Positions 9,539 through 17,375 of a DNA stretch of 64,000 bases are shown piece after piece (the first letter of the stretch is position 1; every line of letters begins with the position of its first letter). The stretch is from Ferrimicrobium sp. (GTDB lineage Bacteria > Actinomycetota > Acidimicrobiia > Acidimicrobiales > Acidimicrobiaceae): NCBI RefSeq assembly GCF_027319265.1, contig NZ_DAHVNP010000037.1, forward strand, positions 1 to 64,000, read 5' to 3'. The notes below the pieces were generated by a model that ran no database searches, was not told the DNA's origin, and saw only the letters and a list, made by a program, of their open reading frames with translations. A program made the translations under genes and the position numbers.

Positions 9539-9819
9539 TCCCCCATCGAGCTTAGCGCTACCATGCTCGACAGAGGAACCCTTCTCCTTTCCACAACCAA
9601 GGCCAGCGATGCCGTCGTCTGGGTCACCGGGCTACGGGCAATGGTGCCTTCGAGTACTCCGAGGACCAACCCGATCCTCATGACCCAGGCCAGCCGCCCA
9701 TCAAACAACCTCAGCGCAGGGCTCATCGGCCTTGCCCGATACGCCAACCTCGCCTTGAGCGAGGAGTTGACAGGACCACGATAGTGATCGATGCCGGCGG
9801 ACCGTATCGTCCCGCGTTG

Positions 9820-9871
9820 GCGCACTATAGTGTTCGGCGTTTGCGCACTATAGTGTTCGGCGTTTGCGCAC
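9820..9871. repeat. 23-bp tandem direct repeat carrying a perfect palindrome
   Basis: Two exact 23-bp units (9820-9842 and 9843-9865) and the first six bases of a third. Each unit holds the 10-bp perfect palindrome CACTATAGTG (9823-9832 and 9846-9855). The palindromes are 23 bp apart, about two helical turns, which suits paired binding of a dimeric regulator. TATAGT inside each is also -10-like. Confidence 0.85.
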
Positions 9872-9995
9872 CATGGCGATCTACGAAAGACCAAGAGGAG
9901 GGCAACTCCTTCGGGCCCTCATGGTCTCTCCCGCCACATCCTCTCGGTCTAAAGCTGTGGCATTTCAAGCGCTCAGATCGCTAAGGAATCGGCCC

Positions 9996-10038
9996 TTTGT
10001 CCGTGAGCTATGGGACAAAAGACCCCAGGTCTCTGTCC
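9996..10038 (+). promoter_or_regulatory. Two mutually exclusive hairpins upstream of the 10113 gene
   Basis: TTTGTCC (9996-10002) can pair with GGACAAA (10013-10019). The same GGACA (10013-10017) can instead pair with TGTCC (10034-10038), reinforced by AGACC (10020-10024) with GGTCT (10028-10032). The two folds compete for one strand, as in attenuators. The start codon lies 75 bases downstream. The pairing is visible in sequence; function is inference. Confidence 0.4.
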
Positions 10039-10112
10039 GTTCTGCGCACTAACATTACCACTAGTTGTCATGTTACTCCAGCATCGCTATCACAGGAAGG
10101 AACACTATCAAG

Positions 10113-10631
10113 ATGGCTCAGACAAACACCGCCGTAAACCATACTCCCCACGATTGGTTAGCTAGGGCCTTGCCCGGTCCACTAGAGCACGAACGGGAAC
10201 GTTGGTACACCCCAGAGCGCTCCATCCGCAACATCCATTGGATCCGCTTCCTACTGGTCTTAGTCGCACTGGCGGACGCTGCCGCTCACATCTTCGCTGC
10301 ACCAGCAAAATCCGCTGAAGTAACTCTCTGGCTTGACGGGGAGGTCGTGATCTACGCGCTGATCGCCATGGTCTACCTGCTAGGTCTGCGAATGTGGTAT
10401 CTACCCGCGCTTGCGTATAGCGCGCTCAACCTCATCCTCTTCTTCGTCTCGGGTTTCGTCGCCATTCCTGGCGTCACGACCGCTGCCCTCACTGGCCATC
10501 TCGCCTTTGCTCACTACTACTTTGGTCGCGGATTCTCATTAGCTGCCTGGATCGTGCTCCTCATCGTCGGAGCCGTGATGCTCAAGGTCGACAAAGGCTC
10601 GAAACTCAACGAATTACTGCGCGATTCGTAG
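10113..10631 (+). CDS. Integral membrane protein, unknown function
   Basis: A 172-residue protein when started at the ATG at 10113, preceded by GGAAGG at 12 bases. A longer in-frame start at 10065 is possible but has no ribosome site. A soluble N-terminus of about 45 residues, with many charged residues, is followed by four membrane helices: WIRFLLVLVALADAAAHIF, VVIYALIAMVYLLGLRMWYL, ALAYSALNLILFFVSGFVAI, and AAWIVLLIVGAVML. It ends in a charged KVDKGSKLNELLRDS. A His-rich GHLAFAHYYF lies between helices 3 and 4. I do not recognise the family. It is isolated between two minus-strand operons. Confidence 0.8.
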   Translation: MAQTNTAVNHTPHDWLARALPGPLEHERERWYTPERSIRNIHWIRFLLVLVALADAAAHIFAAPAKSAEVTLWLDGEVVIYALIAMVYLLGLRMWYLPALAYSALNLILFFVSGFVAIPGVTTAALTGHLAFAHYYFGRGFSLAAWIVLLIVGAVMLKVDKGSKLNELLRDS

Positions 10632-10862
10632 GAGTCGCAACGACCGGTCAGCTCACTCCTGGTTGTGGACCCGAGTCGTCACTGATGGCTGGTCGGCTAC
10701 GATGTTCGACTACTAACTCTTTATCTACACACCAACCACCTACCGGTTCGCATCAAACTCAAGAGGTCTGTCCAAAGCGATAGGTGGTTCACCCGTCAGC
10801 TGTGCACAACCTGGCTACACCGTTGCTCATGCACTGCCGTCAGCTTTGGGCACACAGCGTGA

Positions 10863-11705
10863 TCAAAACTCGAATTCGTCAAGGCGACTGGCATCTCGAC
10901 TCCACTCCTTGGCGACCTTGACCTCAAGCCGAACCCGATATCTCCCTCGAAGCCGTCGATTGACACGGCGTCGCACCGAGCGGAGCCGAGCTCCCCCCTC
11001 ACCGATGAGTATCCCCTTTTGAGAGTCCCGCTCGACGTAGATAGTGACCGGTACCTCATCTTCATCATCATCCCAATCCACCACCCGGCACTCGACAGAG
11101 TGGGGGACCTCATCTCGCAGGCCATTCAAGAGTTCATCACGGACGACCTCGCCAAGCCAGATGCGCAGCGGCAGATCGACCTTGGTCTCTGCGTCGTACA
11201 TCGCCGCTCCCTCGGGGAGTCGTTGCGAGAGCGCCTGGCGCAACGCGACAACGCCGTCGCCACGCTTTGCCGATGCCAACAGATACTCGCTGAGATCCCA
11301 TCGCGATAGCTCATCCAACTTGGGCAAAAGCGCACCCGGAGCTACGAGGTCAATCTTGTTAATGACCACCAAATCCTCGGGGTGAAGCCGATCAAGTATC
11401 GCGCGTTCACGGTCGCTCAACGGCTTAGTTGCATCGAGCACCATCAGCGTGAGATCGGCACCGTCCATCTCACCCTCGGTGACGGCAAAGAGGCGGGCAG
11501 CCAGTTGGTCATGGCCAACGTCAAGCCCCGGAGTATCGACCAATACCAACTCGATATCGGGCTCACGAACGATCACCCGCACCGCTCGACGTGTCGTGTT
11601 TTTGTGCCATGACACCGTAGAAAGCCGGGCAGCTGCAATGGAGTTGATGAGTGAAGACTTGCCAACATTTGTACGGCCAACGATTGCAACAAACCCTGAC
11701 TGCAT
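10863..11705 (-). CDS. era: GTPase Era, 16S rRNA maturation factor
   Basis: Ras-like GTPase with a C-terminal KH domain that binds the 3' end of 16S rRNA during 30S assembly. G1 reads GRTNVGKSS (the usual Pro is Thr here), followed by the NTTRRAV switch, G3 DTPG and G4 NKID. The KH domain carries GILIGEGGARLRSVRR. The 280-residue length is normal, but the tail after the KH domain is short. Its ATG shares one base with the stop of the upstream corC-like gene (TGATG), so the two are coupled. Confidence 0.95.
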   Translation of the reverse strand: MQSGFVAIVGRTNVGKSSLINSIAAARLSTVSWHKNTTRRAVRVIVREPDIELVLVDTPGLDVGHDQLAARLFAVTEGEMDGADLTLMVLDATKPLSDRERAILDRLHPEDLVVINKIDLVAPGALLPKLDELSRWDLSEYLLASAKRGDGVVALRQALSQRLPEGAAMYDAETKVDLPLRIWLGEVVRDELLNGLRDEVPHSVECRVVDWDDDEDEVPVTIYVERDSQKGILIGEGGARLRSVRRRVNRRLRGRYRVRLEVKVAKEWSRDASRLDEFEF

Positions 11706-12979
11706 CAGTTAGCCTCTCCGGTCCTGTCAGGATCGGCGAGGGGCACAATTGTAACGGTGGCGACGCGATGACCCGTCACATGAAGGACTCGAAACCGATA
11801 CCCCGCCACCTCGACCTCCTCGCCAGCCGCCGGCAAATGTCCTAGTTGACCCACAATAAATCCACCAACGGTATCCCATCCCCCTTCAGGCAAGGTCACA
11901 TGCAAGAGCTCCTCGATGTCATCGATGGCATGGGTGCCCTTGACCTGAATGCCTCCATCGGCGCCCGCTACCACCGCCTCATCCTCGGTATCGAACTCAT
12001 CCGAGATGTCGCCGATCAACTCCTCAATCAGGTCCTCCAGCGTAACAAGACCCGCCGTTGAGCCGTACTCGTCGACCACCACGCTGATGTGGAACTTCTC
12101 CAGCTTCATCTCCCGGAGAAGATCGGCAACCGGCTTACTCTCCGGAACAAAGTGCGCCGGACGCATGTGTCTGCGCACCGCCTCATGGCCAGTGTCCTTG
12201 CGCTCGATCGCAAGCAAATCCTTCGCGAGCAGAATCCCGACCACATTATCGATCGATCCGTCATAGACCGGCAATCGCGAGCGACCAACCTTGACGATCA
12301 CAGCGATCGCTTCATCGATCGTCGCTGTCGCCTCGACGGCGACGATATCGGGCCGAGGTACCATCACTTCCCGCGTGATCGTATCTCCGAAATTGATTAC
12401 TGAGTGGATGAGCGCCCGTTCCTCATCTTCGATGACGTCACCCTCCTCCGCAGCATCAGCCATCGCGAGCAGCTCCTGCTCGGAGACGAAGGACGTGATG
12501 GAACCTCGACCAGGTGTCAGGAGCCGCGAAAGTCGTGCTACCCCGGAGGCGATCACCTTGATGGGCCAGAACTTGACCAACACCGAGACCAACGGTGCCG
12601 CAAAAAGCGCACTCTCGTCCGGGCGGACCACGGCGATGTTCTTTGGCACCGCCTCCCCAAGAACAAAAATTACCAGTACCTCAACAATGGTGGCGACGAC
12701 CACTCCGAGAGGTCCAAAGAGATGGTCAGCAATGATACCGACCAGCGTGGCGGCAACGAGCTGTGCAACGAGGGTCACGAAAAGTACGGTGCTGAGGTAG
12801 GAACCTGGGTCCTCCACCATTGCGGCGAGTCGCTTGGCCCCCCGGCGTTCCTGTTCCACCAGCCCAAGGGCACGAATCTTCGAGGTTCGCGTCAAAGAAG
12901 TCTCTGCCAGGGACATGACCGCAGACAGTAATACCAGAAAAATAACGACAACCAGCGACCAGGTGTCTTCAGTGTTCAT
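11705..12979 (-). CDS. CNNM/CorC-family membrane protein with CBS pair
   Basis: A 424-residue HlyC/CorC (CNNM-type) protein, a family linked to divalent metal efflux or homeostasis. An N-terminal DUF21 domain has about four hydrophobic segments (LVVVIFLVLLSAVMSLAETSL onward). A CBS pair follows at roughly residues 200-320 (REVMVPRPDIVAVE and HISVVVDEYGSTAGLVTLED), then a CorC_HlyC domain ending around VATVTIVPLADPD. It lies 8 bases downstream of ybeY and overlaps era by one base. The ybeY-corC-era order is conserved in many bacteria. Confidence 0.93.
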   Translation of the reverse strand: MNTEDTWSLVVVIFLVLLSAVMSLAETSLTRTSKIRALGLVEQERRGAKRLAAMVEDPGSYLSTVLFVTLVAQLVAATLVGIIADHLFGPLGVVVATIVEVLVIFVLGEAVPKNIAVVRPDESALFAAPLVSVLVKFWPIKVIASGVARLSRLLTPGRGSITSFVSEQELLAMADAAEEGDVIEDEERALIHSVINFGDTITREVMVPRPDIVAVEATATIDEAIAVIVKVGRSRLPVYDGSIDNVVGILLAKDLLAIERKDTGHEAVRRHMRPAHFVPESKPVADLLREMKLEKFHISVVVDEYGSTAGLVTLEDLIEELIGDISDEFDTEDEAVVAGADGGIQVKGTHAIDDIEELLHVTLPEGGWDTVGGFIVGQLGHLPAAGEEVEVAGYRFRVLHVTGHRVATVTIVPLADPDRTGEAN

Positions 12980-12987
12980 CGGCCGGC

Positions 12988-13539
12988 CTACTCACGCCCC
13001 CGACCGAGACGTGCAGCTTTCAAAGGGCGGTAGAATTGTTCCAACAACGCATCCTCTCGTGCCTCCATCAGCTCCGCTTCGGCATCAATCTCGTGATCCA
13101 TGCCTCGAAGGTGCAGCACACCATGGACGAGCAATAACGCCAACTCATCCTCAAGCGTACCGTCATGGCCCCGTTCACCCTGGTGCTGGGGCGCGTTCCC
13201 GGCAGCGACGAGGGGGCAGATCACGATGTCACCCAACAGGACCGGGCGTTCCGGTTGCGGCGAGGTCGGACTTGGCCTCCGTGAGTCAGGGGATCCTCCA
13301 AAGGGTGGGTCATCCTCCTCAATCACAAAAGAAAGGACATCAGTTGGCCCGTTCATCGCGCGAAACTCAAGGTTCATCGATGCGATCACATCACGGTCGA
13401 CGAAAAGAACCGAGAGCTCGGCCGGTCGGACCTTATATTCATGGGTGGCGATCTGCTTGGCCAGCGTATAGAACAAGTCCTCGGCTATCGGGACGTCGTC
13501 CTGTTCATTGGCGACAAAGACCTCTAACTCACTACTCAC
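12988..13539 (-). CDS. ybeY: Endoribonuclease YbeY
   Basis: Zinc-dependent single-strand endoribonuclease used in 16S rRNA 3'-end maturation and ribosome quality control. The hallmark HGVLHLRGMDH motif supplies the three metal-binding His residues, and the upstream FRAMNGPTDVLSF block is family-typical. At 183 residues it is slightly long. The extra length comes from a Pro/Ser-rich insertion (GGSPDSRRPSPTSPQPERPV) between the Asp-containing strand and LLGDIVIC. It overlaps the phoH stop by four bases (ATGA). Confidence 0.95.
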   Translation of the reverse strand: MSSELEVFVANEQDDVPIAEDLFYTLAKQIATHEYKVRPAELSVLFVDRDVIASMNLEFRAMNGPTDVLSFVIEEDDPPFGGSPDSRRPSPTSPQPERPVLLGDIVICPLVAAGNAPQHQGERGHDGTLEDELALLLVHGVLHLRGMDHEIDAEAELMEAREDALLEQFYRPLKAARLGRGRE

Positions 13540-14522
13540 GATCGATTTGCCTCCGCCTCACTTCGATCATAGGCGTCAACGATCGCGGTAACAATCGGGT
13601 TGCGAACCACATCCCTTGAGTCAAGGCGGACAAAGGCCACACCCTCGATGCCAGAGAGTGTCCTCTCCACGTCGAACAGTCCGGAACGGCCACTCGTCAA
13701 GTCGACTTGAGTCACGTCACCGGTCACGACTGCCTTGGAACCAAATCCGATACGAGTGAGAAACATCTTCATCTGGCCAGGTGTCGTGTTCTGAGCCTCG
13801 TCGAGGATGATAAAGCTCGCGTTGAGCGTCCTGCCGCGCATGAAAGCAAGGGGGGCGACCTCAATCACCTGCCGTTCGAACAGTCGGGTGACCGTCTCGG
13901 GATCCATCAAATCATACAGGGCATCGTAGAGCGGACGCAGGTACGGATCGACTTTCGCATTGAGATCACCGGGCAGAAACCCTAACCGCTCCCCCGCCTC
14001 AACCGCGGGGCGGGTCAAAATGATGCGATTGATGCGCTTCTCCTGTAACGCCGCGACCGCGAGTGCTACGGCAAGGTAGGACTTCCCAGTACCAGCAGGC
14101 CCGATCCCAAAGGTGATGGTATTGGCTCCGATAGCCTCCACGTACCTGCGTTGCCCGATCGTCTTGGGGCGCACCGGCTTACCGGAGCGCGAACGCGCAA
14201 GCTCGACATCAGTGACATCCTTTGGGCTTGCCTCGGCCTCGACCATATCGATGGCCCGTTGGAGTGTTTGGGGTTCGATCGCATCACCGCGGTCAGCAAT
14301 GGCCAAGAGCTCCGAAAAAAGTCGGATGACCACCGTCGCGTCAGGCCCTTCCACCATGATTTCATCTCCACGGATAAGGATGCGCGAGCGAGTAAATGCG
14401 CGCTCAAGAATCCGTAAATGCTCGTCATTACGCCCAAGGACGTTCAAAAGGGCTGGCGGGCTCGTAACCCGCAAGCGGCCCGTCATCGATGCCACACTCA
14501 TATTGGCACTCGACATCGTCAA
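13536..14522 (-). CDS. phoH: PhoH-like ATPase
   Basis: PhoH family P-loop ATPase of 328 residues, putatively an RNA helicase-like partner of YbeY. Walker A is GIGPAGTGKSYLA, followed by RPAVEAGERLGFLPGDLNAKVDPYLRPLYDAL, then Walker B FIILDEAQNTTPGQMKMFLTR and the VTGDVTQVDL motif. The N-terminal part carries a KH-like segment. The start may be TTG at 14522 (GAGG five bases upstream) or ATG at 14516. It is the first gene of the phoH-ybeY-corC-era unit, with a promoter presumably in 14523-14600. Confidence 0.95.
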   Translation of the reverse strand: MTMSSANMSVASMTGRLRVTSPPALLNVLGRNDEHLRILERAFTRSRILIRGDEIMVEGPDATVVIRLFSELLAIADRGDAIEPQTLQRAIDMVEAEASPKDVTDVELARSRSGKPVRPKTIGQRRYVEAIGANTITFGIGPAGTGKSYLAVALAVAALQEKRINRIILTRPAVEAGERLGFLPGDLNAKVDPYLRPLYDALYDLMDPETVTRLFERQVIEVAPLAFMRGRTLNASFIILDEAQNTTPGQMKMFLTRIGFGSKAVVTGDVTQVDLTSGRSGLFDVERTLSGIEGVAFVRLDSRDVVRNPIVTAIVDAYDRSEAEANRS

Positions 14523-14843
14523 ATTATCCTCACTCTCTCATCCACCATTGCGCTGCACTCACGGTGTTGGGTATCATCTGTTGACTCTCTGCTGACCAAT
14601 CGCATGTACACGGTGACTCATTTGATGATTTCCGCCTCCATCATCACTCACTGCTCGTCTATGCGACGCCTTGGGATTGGCAAACGCCACCGCCTCATCC
14701 TGACTCTTGCGACTTCTTGTACAGGCACCAGAGTTCCTCGGCCCGCATGGGGGCCTGCGATACGACCGAATAGGTGGCGGGACACGACCCTGATCGTCCA
14801 CGAGTGAATCAAGTAGTCGAATCAATTGAGCGATGGCTACGGT

Positions 14844-15389
14844 ATGGACTTCAAGGATTTGCCTGCGAAAACGGCGACCGATGAGATCACCTCGAAACTG
14901 GTGAACGCACTCGATGAGATCGCCACCGAACTCACCTTCACCGAGGAGATCCGCCGCCACCAGCAGGCCTTGCGACGCCTCGAGACAAGCAGCTTGAGCG
15001 AACTCCTCGGATATCAGCATGGCGTCCGACTGACGATCGGTTTGCAGCAACTCCAAGGGAGAATTGCCGCCTACGGTCCCGACGCGCTCAGGCTTCTCAC
15101 CGAGGGCGGTCGGACCCATCTCATCAGTCCGCCTGCAATCACATCGGTCCAATTCATCACTACACGCACCGAAGCGGCGGACGAACTTCCCTCGTTTCTC
15201 GCTGAACTCGAACGCATCACCAATGGGGGAAACTGTCTGTTGATGGACACCTTCGGTCATCGACACGCACTCGAACGACTGATTACGATTGCTGAGGACT
15301 ACCTGTACTACAGGAGCCACGGAGGCATCCCCACCGCACTACGGCTTTCGTGCATTGCTCTGGTCAGTCCGGAACTCCCGGTCTCGTAA
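14844..15389 (+). CDS. Hypothetical protein
   Basis: A 181-residue soluble protein if begun at the ATG at 14844 (MDFKDLPAKTATDEI); a longer in-frame ATG lies at 14826. Neither has a clear ribosome site. Amino acid usage is natural, with helical charged stretches (ELTFTEEIRRHQQALRRLE, ADELPSFLAELERITNGG), no membrane segments and no motif I can name. The opposite strand is also open over much of this region (14574-15320), but its translation is Gly/Arg/Cys-rich and implausible. The gene stands alone, divergent from phoH. Confidence 0.55.
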   Translation: MDFKDLPAKTATDEITSKLVNALDEIATELTFTEEIRRHQQALRRLETSSLSELLGYQHGVRLTIGLQQLQGRIAAYGPDALRLLTEGGRTHLISPPAITSVQFITTRTEAADELPSFLAELERITNGGNCLLMDTFGHRHALERLITIAEDYLYYRSHGGIPTALRLSCIALVSPELPVS

Positions 15390-16157
15390 AACGCATTGTA
15401 CCTACCACACTAGCATCTTGAAGGCCATTTCATCAGCGCTTTGGTCGCAATTATCCAAGCCTCCCTGCACGAGAAATACCCAGACATCGGCACCTATCTT
15501 CCTTCCCACATCGCCCCCATTCTCATTGTCCGATGCAGCGGGACCTCACACCAACGCTGCGGTGGTCATCTAGTGGCCACCTTACCCAGTCGATGAGCCG
15601 CCTGATCCGATCCGGCTCCGTACGGTCGGCAGGCTGGGGAACGACCCGCATACCCACTGGCGAGCTAGCGATGTGCCACCCCAACTGGTAGGAGATGCAG
15701 ACAGTCTCCAGGTCAGGGAGGGCCGCTAAGGCCCAGACTCCACGTTGCCCCTCTGCGTTGGCAACAACAGCCACCGCGATGGATGGTCAGTCGCTGCCTC
15801 GAGCAAGCCCGCTGACTAAGACAAATGCTGCCATCGCAAGAGAGGCCCGCGCAGCCCGTTGGCCGAGCCCACCCCGGCCACGATGGCGAGCCTTTGCACC
15901 CCCGTTTGTTCCGCGGTCTCCCGCACTATTCCTGTGAGCACCAGGAACCCCACTGAGGGGCTAACCCTCTCCCCGGCACACCGACCTGGGCTCACATAAG
16001 GCCGGTACCTGGCGTGGCGACCACATGCAGTATTGGGCTACCCGTTGGCTTGGCAATCGCTTGGCTTAACTGCCCCTTGGAATGGCCACTGGCAACGCAT
16101 CGTGTAACGATGTCGTGGTTCCCTCGAGACGCAGACCTACCTGCACCGTTGTCAAGC
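15390..16157. other. Interval without a supported gene
   Basis: About 770 bases with no convincing gene. A minus-strand frame from GTG 15774 to 15523 gives 83 residues of fairly natural composition (VWALAALPDLETVCISYQLGW) and could be a remnant. The frame just upstream of it on the same strand is closed by TGA at 15789-15787. No repeat or mobile-element end was found. Confidence 0.5.
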
Positions 16158-16204
16158 AAGGGCTGAGCCATCTCGGATGGGCATCCCAAGATGGCTCAGC
16201 CCTT
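16158..16204 (-). terminator. Strong 16-bp stem-loop at the end of the HTH gene
   Basis: AAGGGCTGAGCCATCT (16158-16173) is perfectly complementary to AGATGGCTCAGCCCTT (16189-16204), with a 15-base loop. The right arm includes part of the stop codon of the HTH gene. No T-run follows on either side, so it may act as a factor-assisted terminator or an mRNA-stabilising hairpin. Confidence 0.6.
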
Positions 16205-16445
16205 AGGAACCCTCACTTCGCAGGCTGGCATCGACCTCGTCAAATTGGTAAAGATGGCGAAGGTCCCCCGGCGCAATACGGCTGCGTTCAACATAGTCAT
16301 CAAGATCACCATGACGCAAGCGTATATTGCGCCCAATCTGGTAGCCCGTCAGCTGACCCTCATCGATCAACCGATAGAGCGTACGCAGTGACACACCCAG
16401 TCGCTCTGCCGCCTCCTTGGAACTCAACCACTTGCTGTCTACCAC
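16203..16445 (-). CDS. Small helix-turn-helix DNA-binding protein (excisionase/MerR-like)
   Basis: An 80-residue DNA-binding protein. The winged-helix excisionase-family domain fills residues 5-50: WLSSKEAAERLGVSLRTLYRLIDEG, then a wing with GYQIGRNIRLRHGDLDDYV. The preferred start is GTG at 16445, because GGAGG sits six bases upstream; an ATG at 16475 would precede the ribosome site and overlap the -10 box. It is divergent from the cpaB pilus operon, and the two share overlapping promoter elements, so it is a candidate regulator of the pilus genes. That role is inference. Confidence 0.85.
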   Translation of the reverse strand: MVDSKWLSSKEAAERLGVSLRTLYRLIDEGQLTGYQIGRNIRLRHGDLDDYVERSRIAPGDLRHLYQFDEVDASLRSEGS

Positions 16446-16470
16446 AAAGTTCCTCCATCTATCATTGTTT

Positions 16471-16499
16471 ATCATAGTTCACCAGAGGATGACTTGACA
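16471..16499 (-). promoter_or_regulatory. Promoter of the HTH gene
   Basis: On the minus strand, TGTCAA (16499-16494) and TATGAT (16476-16471) are separated by 17 bases. The predicted start of transcription lies about 20 bases before the GTG at 16445. The -35 hexamer is the reverse complement of the -35 of the divergent cpaB promoter. Confidence 0.6.
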
Positions 16500-16523
16500 C
16501 GCCAGGGACCCGACCGCTAAGCT
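16494..16523 (+). promoter_or_regulatory. Candidate promoter of the cpaB operon
   Basis: A consensus -35 TTGACA (16494-16499) is followed after 18 bases by TAAGCT (16518-16523). The start codon lies 126 bases downstream, leaving room for a leader. The -35 occupies the same bases as the -35 of the opposite promoter, so the two promoters probably exclude each other. Confidence 0.55.
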
Positions 16524-16649
16524 CCCGTACCGCAAGGATGCACAAGCGTCGCCAATGGATTGGTACGTGCGCATGCCCTACCCTCGAAAGGAGGGAGATC
16601 ATGTCGCCACCCATACCCAAGGCGATGCGTCAAGAGCCAGGGAGGGACG

Positions 16650-17375
16650 ATGCGATCGATCAGTACACCTACACGCGATGATGACCCCAGGTGGTCACTC
16701 AGGCGCAAACGCCTACGGGGCGCCCGACGCATCGAACCAGCGAGGCTGCGTTTTGTTGGGCTCGTCACCATGCTGGCGATCGCTGTCGCTACGCTCGCTG
16801 CCTCATTAGTGCACGAGGAACAACAACCCCATACCGCCTGGGTTCCCGTCGCAAAGATCGCCGTCCCCGCAGGAGCAGCCCTCCTTCCACAAGATCTCGA
16901 ACTTCGCAAAACGGTGGTTCCCAGTTGGCTCACCGATGCCGTTCCTCATGATCCAACCACCTTGATCGGAGAGGTGACAACCACCGATATCACCCCTGAT
17001 GAGATCATCGAAACCTCGATGGTGGCCCAGTCTCGCCCATCTCGCCCGTTACCGCTCATCACGGTCTCGGTGCCGACTTCGTCCGTTGGCCCAGGTCTGA
17101 TCCAACCCGGTGATCGTGTCGATGTCATCGCCACCTACACGGCGGCGAGCGGAGTTGCCTCATCCCAAGTGCTCGCCGTCGATCTGGAGATCCATGCACT
17201 GAGTACCAACAACGGCACCTACCTCATCACCGTTGGCGTCGCGCACCTCGAGACCGCTCTCGCGATCTACCAGGCAGAACAAACCGGCAAGATCGCGATC
17301 ATTGGCGCTACCGGGGTTGCGGGGCACACAACGCTGCAGAGCTATCCGCCGATCGGTGGCCCCCATGTCCCATAG
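16650..17375 (+). CDS. Flp pilus assembly protein CpaB/RcpC-like (SAF domain)
   Basis: Tad pilus assembly factor, probably periplasmic or outer-face anchored. Starting at ATG 16650 (GGGAGGG just upstream), the 241-residue protein has a basic N-terminus (RRKRLRGARRIEPARLR), one membrane helix (FVGLVTMLAIAVATLAASLV), and a SAF domain (WVPVAKIAVPAGAALLPQDLELRKTVVPSW). A CpaB-type region follows with LITVSVPTSSVGPGLIQPGDRVDVIATY. Its stop is inside the start region of the cpaE-like gene (11-base overlap), so they are coupled. Confidence 0.85.
   Translation: MRSISTPTRDDDPRWSLRRKRLRGARRIEPARLRFVGLVTMLAIAVATLAASLVHEEQQPHTAWVPVAKIAVPAGAALLPQDLELRKTVVPSWLTDAVPHDPTTLIGEVTTTDITPDEIIETSMVAQSRPSRPLPLITVSVPTSSVGPGLIQPGDRVDVIATYTAASGVASSQVLAVDLEIHALSTNNGTYLITVGVAHLETALAIYQAEQTGKIAIIGATGVAGHTTLQSYPPIGGPHVP

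Larger units (their letters stand above)
9539..10112. other. Non-coding interval with tandem repeats and hairpins
   Basis: No convincing gene is seen in this 570-base interval; open frames on both strands have unnatural composition. It separates the minus-strand uppS operon from a plus-strand membrane protein gene. It contains two 23-bp tandem repeats (9820-9865) and a pair of overlapping inverted repeats (9996-10038), described separately. Confidence 0.6.

Noticed and set aside
14574-15320. Long minus-strand open frame opposite 14844-15389
   Set aside because: It is antisense to a frame of more natural composition, has an implausible Arg/Gly/Cys-rich product and no ribosome site.
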